From contig NZ_JAAZQJ010000011.1 of NCBI RefSeq assembly GCF_012275375.1, positions 1 through 64,000 on the forward strand: DNA of 64,000 nucleotides. Direction: 5' to 3'. Positions 48,129 through 56,360 of the stretch are shown piece by piece. The notes under the pieces are model-generated. The model had not been told where the DNA came from and ran no database searches. It saw nothing but the letters and a program-made list of their open reading frames with translations. The stretch is from Dyella sp. SG609 (GTDB lineage: Bacteria; Pseudomonadota; Gammaproteobacteria; Xanthomonadales; Rhodanobacteraceae). Within the stretch, counting starts at the first letter, position 1. Every line of letters begins with the position of its first letter. A program made the translations under genes and the position numbers.

Positions 48129-51086
48129 ATGGCGATCCCGCGCGATCTCGGCATCCCCGCCTACACCCCGCCGCCGCCCCCGCCGCCGCCGCCGGAGAAG
48201 TACCGGGTGGAGCACGGCGACACGCTCGACGGCATCGCCAGGAAGTTCGGCACCAGCGTGGAAGCGCTGCAGCAGGCCAATCCGGCCGTTGCCGGCGGCC
48301 GCATCATGCCCGGCGACGTGCTGAAGATGCCTCCGGCGAACGCGCCGGCCGTGGCGGGCGTGCCGACGCCGGCGCCCACCCCGCAGCAGCAGGTGAACCG
48401 CGCGCTCAACAACTACAACGAGGCGGTGGCCGACAACCGCAGCGCGGACCTGCCCGGCCTGCAGGACAAGCTCGACCAGGCCGTCAACGACGAAGTGCAG
48501 GCGCGCCTGAAGGAGCCGGTGAACGACGGCCTCACCCCGCAGCAGCGCAAGCAATTGGGCGAACAGCCGCCGAGCCTGGCCGAGCGCGAAAAAGCCGCGC
48601 GTACCGACATCCTCGGCCGCTACCAGGGCGATGCCGCGATCCAGCACGCGGTGGACAAGCAGGAGGCCGACAGCCTGGTCGCCGCCAACGACCGCGCCGG
48701 CTACACCTCGCCGAAGGACAAGCTGTTGGCGCTGGACACCTCGCTGAAGAACGCCAGCTCCGACCAGGTGCGCAAGCTGGCCGAAGCGAACCCCGGCTTC
48801 GCCAGGACCGTGCAGGACGCTGCCAACTGGGCCGCCCAGCCATACAAGGAAGAGCAGCTCACCAACAGCAACCAGATCGAGCCTAAGGCCAGGCAGGCCG
48901 ACGAATCCGCCGGCCGCTACGCCGAGCTGATGGCGGGCTTGAGTTCGCCCGCCGCGCGCGCCTCCATCGCCGCGCAGGGGCGCACGCAGATGGAGCAGCT
49001 CACGCATTTCGCGTTTCTGTACGACAACGAGCAGCGCCACTCCGGCAACATCCTCACCAGCCTGTCCACCGTGGTGGGCACGCTGCGGCGGAGCGATCCG
49101 GCCGCGGCGCAATCGCTGGCGGACGATCTCGCCGGCCAGCTGCCCGACCCGCGCATCGTCGCCGGCGGCATGCATACGCAGTCGATGCTTACCTCGATGG
49201 CGGCGCAGTCGGACGATCCGACCCTGGCGCTGAGCTTCGTCGACAAGGTCAGCCACGGCGGCTACGAGCGCATCACTGGCCCCTGGGTGGAGCAGACCAA
49301 GGCCGAACTGTTCAAGACGGTGGAGAACACGCATTACCGCGTGGACGGCGCGATCGACTCGTACGTCAAGCTCACCGGCGAGTTGAACAGCCTGATCGCC
49401 AAGGAAGGCAAGTCGATGACGGCCGACCAGCTGAAGGCGGCGATCGACAAGTACAAGCAGATGAAGGGCCCGGACTGGGAGAAGCAGGTGGCCGAGGCGC
49501 AGCAGCTGATCGCCGACGACGGCAAGCTGCTGCTCTCGCAGCAGACCGCGCTGGCGCAGTGGGCGGCCAATCATCCGGGCGACCAGAAGGCGGTGAACGA
49601 CACCATCGGCAAGCTGCTCGGCAGCGACAACAACGCCGCCGCCATGCGCCTGGCCGTGCAGAACGACCCGACTATCCTCAAGGGCGAACCGGGCCAGGCC
49701 CTGCTCAACCAGTGGGCGCAGTACGGCAAGGTCGCCGACCAGGCCGGCCGCAAGCTGACCCAGGAGCTGGGCACCAACTACGTCAAGGGCCGCCTGGACG
49801 ACCTGCGCGAGCAGCTGTCCAGGAGCAATGACGTGGCGACGCGCACCAAGGTGATCCAGCAGCTCGACGACCTGGGCAACAACAAGTCGCTGGCGGTGGT
49901 GCTGGGCCTGGATGGCGACAAGGTCGGCAGCCTGAAAGAAGCCACCGACGTGCTGAAGGGCAATCTTTCCGACTTCGATGCGCTGGCCAAGGATGCCAAG
50001 ACGCCGGATGCGCTGAACGAGTCGTTGAAGTCGGGCCTCAAGGACACCGACGGCAAGCTCGGCAAGATCAAGGGCTTCGACAACGGCACGGCGGTCAGCA
50101 CGCTGTTCCGCGCCTTCAGCGTCGGCGCCGCGGGCCTGAGCCTGGCCAATGCCTTCGACAAGGTCGGTACCGGCAAGACCGGCACCGAGGAACTGCGCAA
50201 CGACATGTCCGCGCTGATCGGCGCCGCCGGCTTCAGCCAGAAGACCGCGGGCCTGGTGACCAGCGTGGGCTGGGCGCCGAAGGAAAGCCTGTGGGGCACG
50301 GTGGGCCAGCGCTCGGTGGATCACTGGGTGAACATCTTGTCCGGCGGCATCGACATCTGGAAATCGGTCGACGCCTTCGGCAAGGGCGACGGCACCGAGG
50401 GCGCGCTGTACGCCACCACCGGCGTGGGTTCGATCATGTGGGCCGCGGGCAATGCCGCGGTCGGCGGCGAGGGCATGCTCGGCGCGGCGCTGGCCGGCGG
50501 GGCGGGCTGGGGCAGCTGGGCCGGCCCGATCGGCATCGGCCTGGTCGCGCTGGGCACGGTGGGCCTGATCGCCTACCAGAGCAAGAAGGACAACGATGCC
50601 GCCGTGCCGGGCCGCGAGGCCTTCCTGCAGGGCCTGGGCTACAACCAGAGCGCCGCGCAGGCGCTGGGCGCCTGGCACAGCAAGGACGACCAGCCGGCCG
50701 CCAACATGCTGATGCGTTACGGCGAACTGCACGGCATGAATGCGCAGCAGACCATGGCCTGGTTCAACGGCCTGGGCGCCGACCAACAGAAGACCTTCGC
50801 CGGCGCGATGGTGTCCTCGCTCGATACGGTGGGCGGCGACCCGGCCAAGTTCCAGCGCACCGACCGCAACGACGGCAACTGGGACGACCTGGCGAACCAC
50901 AACGGCCTGGTCGCCGGCAACGTCGATCATGGCCTGTTCGGCAGCGGCCCCGGCGTGCTGATGCGCGGCAGCATCATCGCGGGCAACCCGTTCCCGGTGA
51001 ACAGCGAGGAGAAGCCGGCCTCGGCGCATCAGCTCGACGTGGTGCTGAAGAACGTGCTGGGTGTCGATCCGCCGCCGTATCACTGA
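48129..51086 (+). CDS. Large LysM-domain protein of unknown function
   Basis: 985 residues with no signal peptide. Residues 12-22 are a polyproline run, and residues 24-68 are a LysM domain (YRVEHGDTLDGIARKFGTSV, IMPGDVLKMP). Residues 80-640 are charged and predicted helical. Two Gly/Ala-rich hydrophobic regions follow, at about 645-675 and 765-815, the second ending WAGPIGIGLVALGTVGLIAYQ. The C-terminal 170 residues are polar and end in VDPPPYH. I know no family for the full length. The layout (wall-binding tip, long helical stalk, membrane-insertion-like patches) resembles delivered toxins or effectors, but no secretion genes are adjacent. The ATG has only a weak AAAGG upstream. Confidence 0.8.
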   Translation: MAIPRDLGIPAYTPPPPPPPPPEKYRVEHGDTLDGIARKFGTSVEALQQANPAVAGGRIMPGDVLKMPPANAPAVAGVPTPAPTPQQQVNRALNNYNEAVADNRSADLPGLQDKLDQAVNDEVQARLKEPVNDGLTPQQRKQLGEQPPSLAEREKAARTDILGRYQGDAAIQHAVDKQEADSLVAANDRAGYTSPKDKLLALDTSLKNASSDQVRKLAEANPGFARTVQDAANWAAQPYKEEQLTNSNQIEPKARQADESAGRYAELMAGLSSPAARASIAAQGRTQMEQLTHFAFLYDNEQRHSGNILTSLSTVVGTLRRSDPAAAQSLADDLAGQLPDPRIVAGGMHTQSMLTSMAAQSDDPTLALSFVDKVSHGGYERITGPWVEQTKAELFKTVENTHYRVDGAIDSYVKLTGELNSLIAKEGKSMTADQLKAAIDKYKQMKGPDWEKQVAEAQQLIADDGKLLLSQQTALAQWAANHPGDQKAVNDTIGKLLGSDNNAAAMRLAVQNDPTILKGEPGQALLNQWAQYGKVADQAGRKLTQELGTNYVKGRLDDLREQLSRSNDVATRTKVIQQLDDLGNNKSLAVVLGLDGDKVGSLKEATDVLKGNLSDFDALAKDAKTPDALNESLKSGLKDTDGKLGKIKGFDNGTAVSTLFRAFSVGAAGLSLANAFDKVGTGKTGTEELRNDMSALIGAAGFSQKTAGLVTSVGWAPKESLWGTVGQRSVDHWVNILSGGIDIWKSVDAFGKGDGTEGALYATTGVGSIMWAAGNAAVGGEGMLGAALAGGAGWGSWAGPIGIGLVALGTVGLIAYQSKKDNDAAVPGREAFLQGLGYNQSAAQALGAWHSKDDQPAANMLMRYGELHGMNAQQTMAWFNGLGADQQKTFAGAMVSSLDTVGGDPAKFQRTDRNDGNWDDLANHNGLVAGNVDHGLFGSGPGVLMRGSIIAGNPFPVNSEEKPASAHQLDVVLKNVLGVDPPPYH

Positions 51087-51110
51087 AGCCCGGCGACAGC
51101 CGGGCGCCGC

Positions 51111-52061
51111 TCAGGCGCCCAGGCTGTCCGCCAGTTCGTGCAGGTCGTCGACGTGCTGGTCCCACCAGCGCGCTTCGCCCGCAAACGGGAACGCCGCGGG
51201 AAATGCCGGATCGTGCCAGCGCGCGGCGATCCAGCCGGCGTAGTGCAGCTGGCGCATCGCGCGCAGCGCGGGCACCAGGGCCAGTTCGATGCGGTCGAAT
51301 TCGCGGAACTGCTCGTAGCCGGCGAGCAGTGCTTCCATGCCGGCGTCGTCGCTGGCGAGCATCCACAGATCCTGCACCGCGGGGCCCATGCGCGCATCGT
51401 CGAGGTCGACGAAGTGCGGGCCGCCATCGGTCCACAGCACGTTGCCCGGATGGCAGTCGCCGTGCAGGCGCAGCTGGCGCACGGGGCCGACGGCTTCCAT
51501 GCGCAATGCCACTGCTTCGTCCACGCGCTGCGCGGCGACGCGGTAGCGCGACTGCACATGCGCCGGCAGCAGCGGCGAGGCCAGCACGGCCTGCATCGGC
51601 TGTTCGATCAACGTGGCGCGGTCGATGCGGCCGCGCTGCGCGAACGGCGCCCGCGCGCCGATCAGATGCATGCGCGCGATCAGCCGCCCCAGCCATTCGA
51701 GCTGGTCGGCCGATTCCAGCGACGGCGCGCGGCCGCCGCGGCGCGGCGTCAGCGCATAGCGGAAGCCGGCGTGATGCAGCAGCGTCCGTCCAGCGATGGT
51801 GAGCGGCGCGACCAGCGGCAGTTCCGCCTCAGCCAGTTCCTGCGCGAAGGCGTGCTCTTCGAGGATGGCCGCATCGCTCCAGCGCTGCGGGCGGTAGAAC
51901 TTCGCGATGACCGGCTGCGCATCGTCGATGCCCACCTGCCACACGCGGTTTTCGTAGCTGTTGAGCGCGAGCAGGCGGCCGTCGGGATAGAGGCCGCAGG
52001 CGGCGACGGCATCGAGGACGTGGTCCGGGGTGAGGGTGGCGTAGGGGGCGTCTTGGGACAT
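51111..52061 (-). CDS. srkA: Stress response kinase A (YihE/RdoA)
   Basis: 316 residues. The APH-like kinase fold contains LNSYENRVWQVGIDD, AKFYRPQRWSDAAILEEHAFAQELAEAE, the catalytic loop LRLHGDCHPGNVLW and the metal-binding FVDLDDARMGP. SrkA is a Ser/Thr kinase that counters stress-induced death in E. coli. A stand-alone gene, with a minimal family (a) repeat in front of it. Confidence 0.95.
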   Translation of the reverse strand: MSQDAPYATLTPDHVLDAVAACGLYPDGRLLALNSYENRVWQVGIDDAQPVIAKFYRPQRWSDAAILEEHAFAQELAEAELPLVAPLTIAGRTLLHHAGFRYALTPRRGGRAPSLESADQLEWLGRLIARMHLIGARAPFAQRGRIDRATLIEQPMQAVLASPLLPAHVQSRYRVAAQRVDEAVALRMEAVGPVRQLRLHGDCHPGNVLWTDGGPHFVDLDDARMGPAVQDLWMLASDDAGMEALLAGYEQFREFDRIELALVPALRAMRQLHYAGWIAARWHDPAFPAAFPFAGEARWWDQHVDDLHELADSLGA

Positions 52062-52084
52062 CCGGCGATTATCGCCGCCAAGCC

Positions 52085-52121
52085 GTAGGTTGGGGTGAGC
52101 CCAAGGCGAACCCCAACCTAC
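52085..52121. repeat. Minimal family (a) hairpin
   Basis: GTAGGTTGGGGTGAGC followed by CCAAG and GCGAACCCCAACCTAC forms one compact hairpin, the smallest member of the family in the window. It lies between the srkA start and the thioesterase stop. Confidence 0.85.
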
Positions 52122-52125
52122 GCCG

Positions 52126-52569
52126 CTATTTGAGGTTGACGACGCGCGACGGAATCACCGCCATCGTGATGCGCGAAATGCACACCAGCTCGCCGGCTTC
52201 GGTCTCGATGCGGATCTCCCACACCTGCGTGCTGCGTCCGATATGCACCTTGCGCGCGGTACCCACCACGATGCCGCTGCGCACGCCGCGGATGTGGTTG
52301 GCATTGATGTCCAGGCCCACCGCGGCCTCTTGAGCCGGGTCCAGGGTAAGCATCGCCGCCGTGCTGCCCAGGGTCTCGGCCAGTACCACCGAGGCGCCGC
52401 CGTGCAGCAGGCCGTAGGGCTGGTGGGTGCGACGGTCCACCGGCATGGTGCCCTGCAGCCAGTCGTCGCCGACCGCGGTGAAGCGGATCCCCAGCGCTTC
52501 CATCATGGTATCGGGGCTCCAGCCGTTGAGGCGGTCGAGGCTTGTGTCCTGCTTCCAGATGGCTGTCAT
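52126..52569 (-). CDS. Hotdog-fold thioesterase (PaaI/MenI-like)
   Basis: 147 residues from the ATG at 52569. The diagnostic segment QPYGLLHGGASVVLAETLGSTAA carries the HGG motif, and the usual acidic residue E is present. Members act as 1,4-dihydroxy-2-naphthoyl-CoA or related acyl-CoA thioesterases. Xanthomonadales are ubiquinone users, so the exact substrate is uncertain. It diverges from the flavoreductase gene. Confidence 0.92.
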   Translation of the reverse strand: MTAIWKQDTSLDRLNGWSPDTMMEALGIRFTAVGDDWLQGTMPVDRRTHQPYGLLHGGASVVLAETLGSTAAMLTLDPAQEAAVGLDINANHIRGVRSGIVVGTARKVHIGRSTQVWEIRIETEAGELVCISRITMAVIPSRVVNLK

Positions 52570-52632
52570 GGTTGATACTCCGCGGTGAAGACCGCATTGT
52601 CGGTCGACCGCTGTCGCCGCGACAATCGATCC

Positions 52633-53691
52633 GTGTTCACCGTCACCCTCAAGCAGTCCGGCCGCCGCTTCCCGGTCGAGCCCGGCGAAACCGTGCTGGA
52701 AGCCGCGCAGCGCGCCGGCATCGCACTGCCGTATTCGTGCCGCGCGGGCGTCTGCGGCAGCTGCAAGGCCACCCTGCTGGAGGGGCGCTGCGAGTATCCG
52801 CGTAATCCTCCATTGGCCCTGAGCGGCACCTCGCCGGCCCAGCATGCGGTGCTGCTGTGCCAGGCGGTGCCGTGCGGCGACCTGGTGATCGCCGCGCGCG
52901 AAGTGACCTCGGTGGAAGACATCGCACGCCGCCGCCTGGACGTGGTGGTGGCGGAAAAAACCGCGCTGGCGCCGGACGTGGTCGGCCTGCGCCTGGAGCC
53001 CGCGCCCGGCGAGGCGCGGCTGAACTGGCTGCCGGGACAATACCTGGACGTGCTGCTGGAAGACGGGCGGCGCCGTCCGTTCTCCATCGCCAGCGGGCCG
53101 CGCGCGGACGGTTCGATCGAGATGCACGTGCGTCACGTGGCCGGCGGCGGCTTCACCTCGTGGGTGGCCGACGGTCTGCGCGTGGGCGACAGGCTGCGCA
53201 TCGAGGCGCCGCTGGGCACCTTCGTGGCGCGCGAGGATTCGGAGCGGCCGATGGTGTTCATGGCCGGCGGCACCGGCTTCGCGCCGGTGAAGGCGATCGT
53301 GGAGCACTTCGTCGCACTCGGTACGCGCCGCCGGATCGAGATCTACTGGGGCGCGCGCAACGCCGCCGACCTGTACCTGATGGAGCTGGCGCGCGGCTGG
53401 GAACGCACGGCGCATGCGCTGCGCTTCCATCCGGTGCTGTCCGACCCGGAACAGGCCGCCGCCAGCGGCCTGCGCATGGGCCTGGTGCACGAGGCGCTGC
53501 TGGAAGACCTGCCGGACCTGTCCGGCCACGACGTCTACATGAGCGGGCCGCCGGCGATGATCGATGCCGGCCGCAAGCTGTTCCTAGACGCCGGCCTGCC
53601 GGAAGAGCGGCTGTACTACGACTCCTTCGAGTACGCGCCGGACGTGCTGGCGCAGATCCTGGCCGGCCGCGCCGGCCTGGTCCACGCCTGA
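52633..53691 (+). CDS. 2Fe-2S flavoreductase, CDP-6-deoxy-delta-3,4-glucoseen-reductase-like
   Basis: 352 residues from a GTG at 52633 (FTVTLKQSGRRFPVEPGE); another GTG at 52585 is possible. The N-terminal plant-type ferredoxin has cysteines in SCRAGVCGSCKATLL and LLCQAVP. The FAD domain has RRPFSIASGP and the NAD domain has VFMAGGTGFAPVKAI and SGPPAMI. Electron transfer from NAD(P)H through FAD to the 2Fe-2S centre is expected; the acceptor is unknown. No deoxysugar genes are nearby, so the database name is probably not the function. Confidence 0.88.
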   Translation: MFTVTLKQSGRRFPVEPGETVLEAAQRAGIALPYSCRAGVCGSCKATLLEGRCEYPRNPPLALSGTSPAQHAVLLCQAVPCGDLVIAAREVTSVEDIARRRLDVVVAEKTALAPDVVGLRLEPAPGEARLNWLPGQYLDVLLEDGRRRPFSIASGPRADGSIEMHVRHVAGGGFTSWVADGLRVGDRLRIEAPLGTFVAREDSERPMVFMAGGTGFAPVKAIVEHFVALGTRRRIEIYWGARNAADLYLMELARGWERTAHALRFHPVLSDPEQAAASGLRMGLVHEALLEDLPDLSGHDVYMSGPPAMIDAGRKLFLDAGLPEERLYYDSFEYAPDVLAQILAGRAGLVHA

Positions 53692-53701
53692 GCCAGACGA
53701 A

Positions 53702-53725
53702 AAAGCGCGCCCCGGGGCGCGCTTT
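53702..53725. terminator. Perfect palindrome, bidirectional terminator
   Basis: A 24-bp perfect palindrome, AAAGCGCGCCCC followed by GGGGCGCGCTTT, lies between the convergent flavoreductase and rhodanese genes. Confidence 0.8.
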
Positions 53726-53753
53726 CCGCATCGAACGAAGGCGGGGCGGGGCC

Positions 53754-54197
53754 TTACTTGCCGCCCTTGGCCACCGGCAACTGCGCCTGCTGCCAGGCCA
53801 GCACGCCGCCGCCCAGGGTGTAGACCTTGCCGAAACCGGCCTTGATCAGGCGCTGCGCGGCCTTGTCCGTGCTGCGGCCGTCCTTGTCCATCAGCACCAC
53901 CGGCAGTTCCTTGGCCTTGGCCAGGTCCTTCTGCTCGGGGTCGAACTGGCTCATGGCCACGTGGCGGGCGCCGGGGACGTGGGCTTTCTCGAAGTCCGCA
54001 TAGGCGGACAGGTCGATCAGCAGCGGGCTCTCGCGGTTGATCAGCAGGGTGAGCCCGGCCGGCGTCAGCTCCTTGTACTTGCGCAGCAGGCGCATGATTT
54101 CCAGCACGATGATCGCCACCAGCAGGATCACGAACAGCGCGGCGAGCGCCAGATGGTTGCCGATGAACTGGGGCAGTTTGTGCAGGAAATCGTTCAT
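53754..54197 (-). CDS. Membrane-anchored rhodanese-like protein lacking the catalytic cysteine
   Basis: 147 residues. A transmembrane helix at about 17-35 is followed by a rhodanese domain (LLIDLSAYADFEKAHVPGARHVAM). The active-site loop reads VVLMDKDGRST, so Asp104 replaces the usual Cys. Thiosulfate sulfurtransferase activity is therefore unlikely, and a binding role is more plausible. Similar anchored rhodaneses are often near secB or grxC in proteobacteria. Confidence 0.9.
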   Translation of the reverse strand: MNDFLHKLPQFIGNHLALAALFVILLVAIIVLEIMRLLRKYKELTPAGLTLLINRESPLLIDLSAYADFEKAHVPGARHVAMSQFDPEQKDLAKAKELPVVLMDKDGRSTDKAAQRLIKAGFGKVYTLGGGVLAWQQAQLPVAKGGK

Positions 54198-54255
54198 GCG
54201 AATGGGGTCCGCGCGGGCGGTGAGGGAGAGTCAGCCGACGATTATAGGGGGGAAA

Positions 54256-54393
54256 GCCCCTCTCCCGTCGGGAGAGGGGTTGGGGTGAGGGTTCGGGCGG
54301 AGCGAAGCGCCTCGCTTCGGCCGGACCCTCATCCGGCTGCCGCCACCTTCTCTCCCACGGGGACTACCTTCGGGTCGCCGGAGGAAGAAGGTT
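54256..54393. repeat. Family (c) hairpin repeat with a GGGTTCGGGCGGAGCGAAGCG segment
   Basis: CCCCTCTCCC/GGGAGAGGGG followed by GGTGAGGGTTCGG, GCGAAGCGCCTCGCTTCG and the inverted CCCTCATCCGGCTGCCGCC. The layout is the same as in the array at 41624-41810. Confidence 0.75.
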
Positions 54394-54417
54394 CAAGCTT
54401 GGGAATTGAGGGCAGGC

Positions 54418-54834
54418 TTATTGGGCTACCGTGATATCCGGCAACCCCGTCATCAGCCACCAATGGTTGGTTTCCGGGTCGTAATGCCAGATCTGCCGGT
54501 CGATCACCGTGCGCTCGGCCTGGGTGTTGTTGTTGACCATGCTGATGGCCACCACCTGGCGCACTTCGTTCTCGCCGCTGGGCGAGGGGCCGTTGCCGTC
54601 GTCGTAGCCGGTCACGCGGAACTGCTCGAAGCGCGACATCTGCAGCGGGGTCGGCGGGTGCTCGGCGCGCACCTTGGGGTCGACGAACTGCAGCGCATTG
54701 CCGAAATCGCCCCAGCGGACCACGCCGGCATAGGCATTGAGCGTATTGGTGAGGGACTGGTTGCGCTTGTCGGAGGCGCAGCCCGAAACCAGCAGGGTGA
54801 ACAGCAGGACGGCAAGGACGAGCAGGCGGCGCAT
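54418..54834 (-). CDS. Predicted lipoprotein
   Basis: 138 residues from the ATG at 54834. MRRLLVLAVLLFTLLVSGC is a lipoprotein signal with lipobox LVSGC. The mature part has LTNTLNAYAGVVRWGDFGNALQFVDPK and a C-terminal WHYDPETNHWWLMTGLPDI, a pattern conserved in gammaproteobacterial lipoproteins of unknown function. Confidence 0.8.
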   Translation of the reverse strand: MRRLLVLAVLLFTLLVSGCASDKRNQSLTNTLNAYAGVVRWGDFGNALQFVDPKVRAEHPPTPLQMSRFEQFRVTGYDDGNGPSPSGENEVRQVVAISMVNNNTQAERTVIDRQIWHYDPETNHWWLMTGLPDITVAQ

Positions 54835-54894
54835 GGCGCATTCCCCCAAGAAAGACCCGCCCATTCTGCCGCAAGCGGCGGCTCGCCCGCTTCC

Positions 54895-55362
54895 TCAGTC
54901 CCGGCGTTTTGCGACGAAGCGCGCGCTCAGGGTGGCGGCGGGCTTGTCCGGCTGCTCGCCGGGCACCTGGCAGGCCACTTCGATGCGTGCGCGGCCGCGC
55001 GTGCGCAAGGTGTGGAAGAACGCGTCCCAGCTGGCGCCGTGGGCCAGGCGCGCCTCGCTGAGGAAGTCCTCCCACACCGGCGCCAGGTAATGCACGTTCG
55101 ATTCGGCCACGAACACATCGCAGTCGAAGCCGCGGCGGCGCAGTTCCAGCTCCACCAGGCCCCAGCCGCTGAGCGTCATCAGGCTGACCAGGCTGCCGCC
55201 GAAGGCGCAGCCCTTGTCGTTGATGTTCGGCGGCAGCGGCGCGAGCACGGCCAGGTGCTCCTCGTCGTGGCTGTGCAGGCGCAGGTCCATGCTGTGCGCG
55301 AGGGGAATCGAGTCGCGGATGAAGGCGATCAGGTCCTGGGCGGACGAGGCGGTGATGCTCAT
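54895..55362 (-). CDS. YiiD C-terminal-type thioesterase
   Basis: 155 residues from the ATG at 55362. The hotdog-like domain has SIPLAHSMDLRLHSHD, APLPPNINDKGCAFGGSLVSLMTLSGWGL and FVAESNVHYLAPV, as in the thioesterase half of YiiD (FabY). The acyl substrate is unknown. It diverges from hemD. Confidence 0.88.
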   Translation of the reverse strand: MSITASSAQDLIAFIRDSIPLAHSMDLRLHSHDEEHLAVLAPLPPNINDKGCAFGGSLVSLMTLSGWGLVELELRRRGFDCDVFVAESNVHYLAPVWEDFLSEARLAHGASWDAFFHTLRTRGRARIEVACQVPGEQPDKPAATLSARFVAKRRD

Positions 55363-55520
55363 ACGAAAGATGCCGCGCGGGGAAACGGGGGATGGGGAGC
55401 CGCCAAGTCTAGCGTGGTCCCGGTGGCGCGGGATGGGCCGCAAGTCGCGTGGCGGCGCCGCAAGAACGCGCGCCACGCGCGGCCTCGGTACACTCCGGGT
55501 GTTTCCTCGTCAGGCAAGCC

Positions 55521-56285
55521 ATGAGCCGAGCCAGCGCCCCTGTTCCCTGTTCGCTCGCCGGCCGCGCGGTGGTGATCACGCGGCCCGCCGGCACCGCTGC
55601 CGCGCTGGCGCGCCAGGTGCGCGCGCTCGGCGGCGAGCCGCTGTCACTGCCGGGCCTGTCGCTGCGCGGCGCCGAGGATGCGCGCGGTGCCACCGCGGCG
55701 CTGCGCGCGGCGCTGCGCGATGAAGTGCTGGTCTTCACCAGTCCCGCCGCGGTGCGCTTCGCCGCGCGGCTCGCGCCGCTGCGCACGCGTGCCACGGTGC
55801 TGGCGGTGGGCCAGGGCACGGCGCGCGCACTGCGCCGGCACGGCATCGCGGCGATCGCGCCACAGCGGCAGGACAGCGAAGGCCTGCTCGATCAGCCCGC
55901 GCTGCAGGATCTGCGCGGACGCCGCGTGGCCCTGATCGGCGCGCCCGGCGGCCGCGGCCTGCTGCGCGAACAATTCGCCGCGCGCGGCGCGCAACTGCGC
56001 GAACTGCATGTCTATCGCCGCGTGGCGCCGCGGCTGCTGCGCGGGCATGTCGACGCGGTGGCGGCGCTGCCGCGCTCGGCACGCGTATTGCTGTCGAGCG
56101 CCGAGGCGCTGGACAACCTGCGCGCCCTGTTGCCGCCCGCCGCCTGGAGCCGCCTGTGCGCCGCCACCGCCATCGCGAGCAGCGAACGGCTGGCCGCGGC
56201 GGCGCGGGCCGCGGGTTTCGCGCGCGTGCGCATCGCCGCGTCGGCCATGGCCGCGGATCTGCTGGCCGCCGCGGCGCGGCGCTAG
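55521..56285 (+). CDS. hemD: Uroporphyrinogen-III synthase
   Basis: 254 residues from the ATG at 55521. The bilobal HemD fold is indicated by AGRAVVITRPAGTAAALARQVRALGGEPLSLPGLSL, EVLVFTSPAAVRFAA, AVGQGTARAL, DSEGLLDQPAL and LLSSAEALDNL. It cyclises hydroxymethylbilane to uroporphyrinogen III. The sequence is very Ala/Arg-rich. hemX and hemY follow. Confidence 0.92.
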   Translation: MSRASAPVPCSLAGRAVVITRPAGTAAALARQVRALGGEPLSLPGLSLRGAEDARGATAALRAALRDEVLVFTSPAAVRFAARLAPLRTRATVLAVGQGTARALRRHGIAAIAPQRQDSEGLLDQPALQDLRGRRVALIGAPGGRGLLREQFAARGAQLRELHVYRRVAPRLLRGHVDAVAALPRSARVLLSSAEALDNLRALLPPAAWSRLCAATAIASSERLAAAARAAGFARVRIAASAMAADLLAAAARR

Positions 56286-56360
56286 TCCTCGGCGCGGAAC
56301 GCACGCTTTTCACGCCCGTTTGATGCGAACCGGCGCACGCGGGCTGCTAGCATGGCGCGC

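Noticed and set aside
48018-51083. 1021-residue minus-strand open frame opposite the LysM gene
   Set aside because: The translation is His/Arg/Gly/Val-rich shadow sequence. The plus-strand frame has a LysM domain, a start in good context and normal composition.
48129-51086. Xanthomonas-type T4SS effector (XVIPCD) for the LysM protein
   Set aside because: The C-terminus lacks the GLxRIDHV-type and Gln-rich motifs of the XVIPCD domain, and no immunity lipoprotein gene is adjacent.
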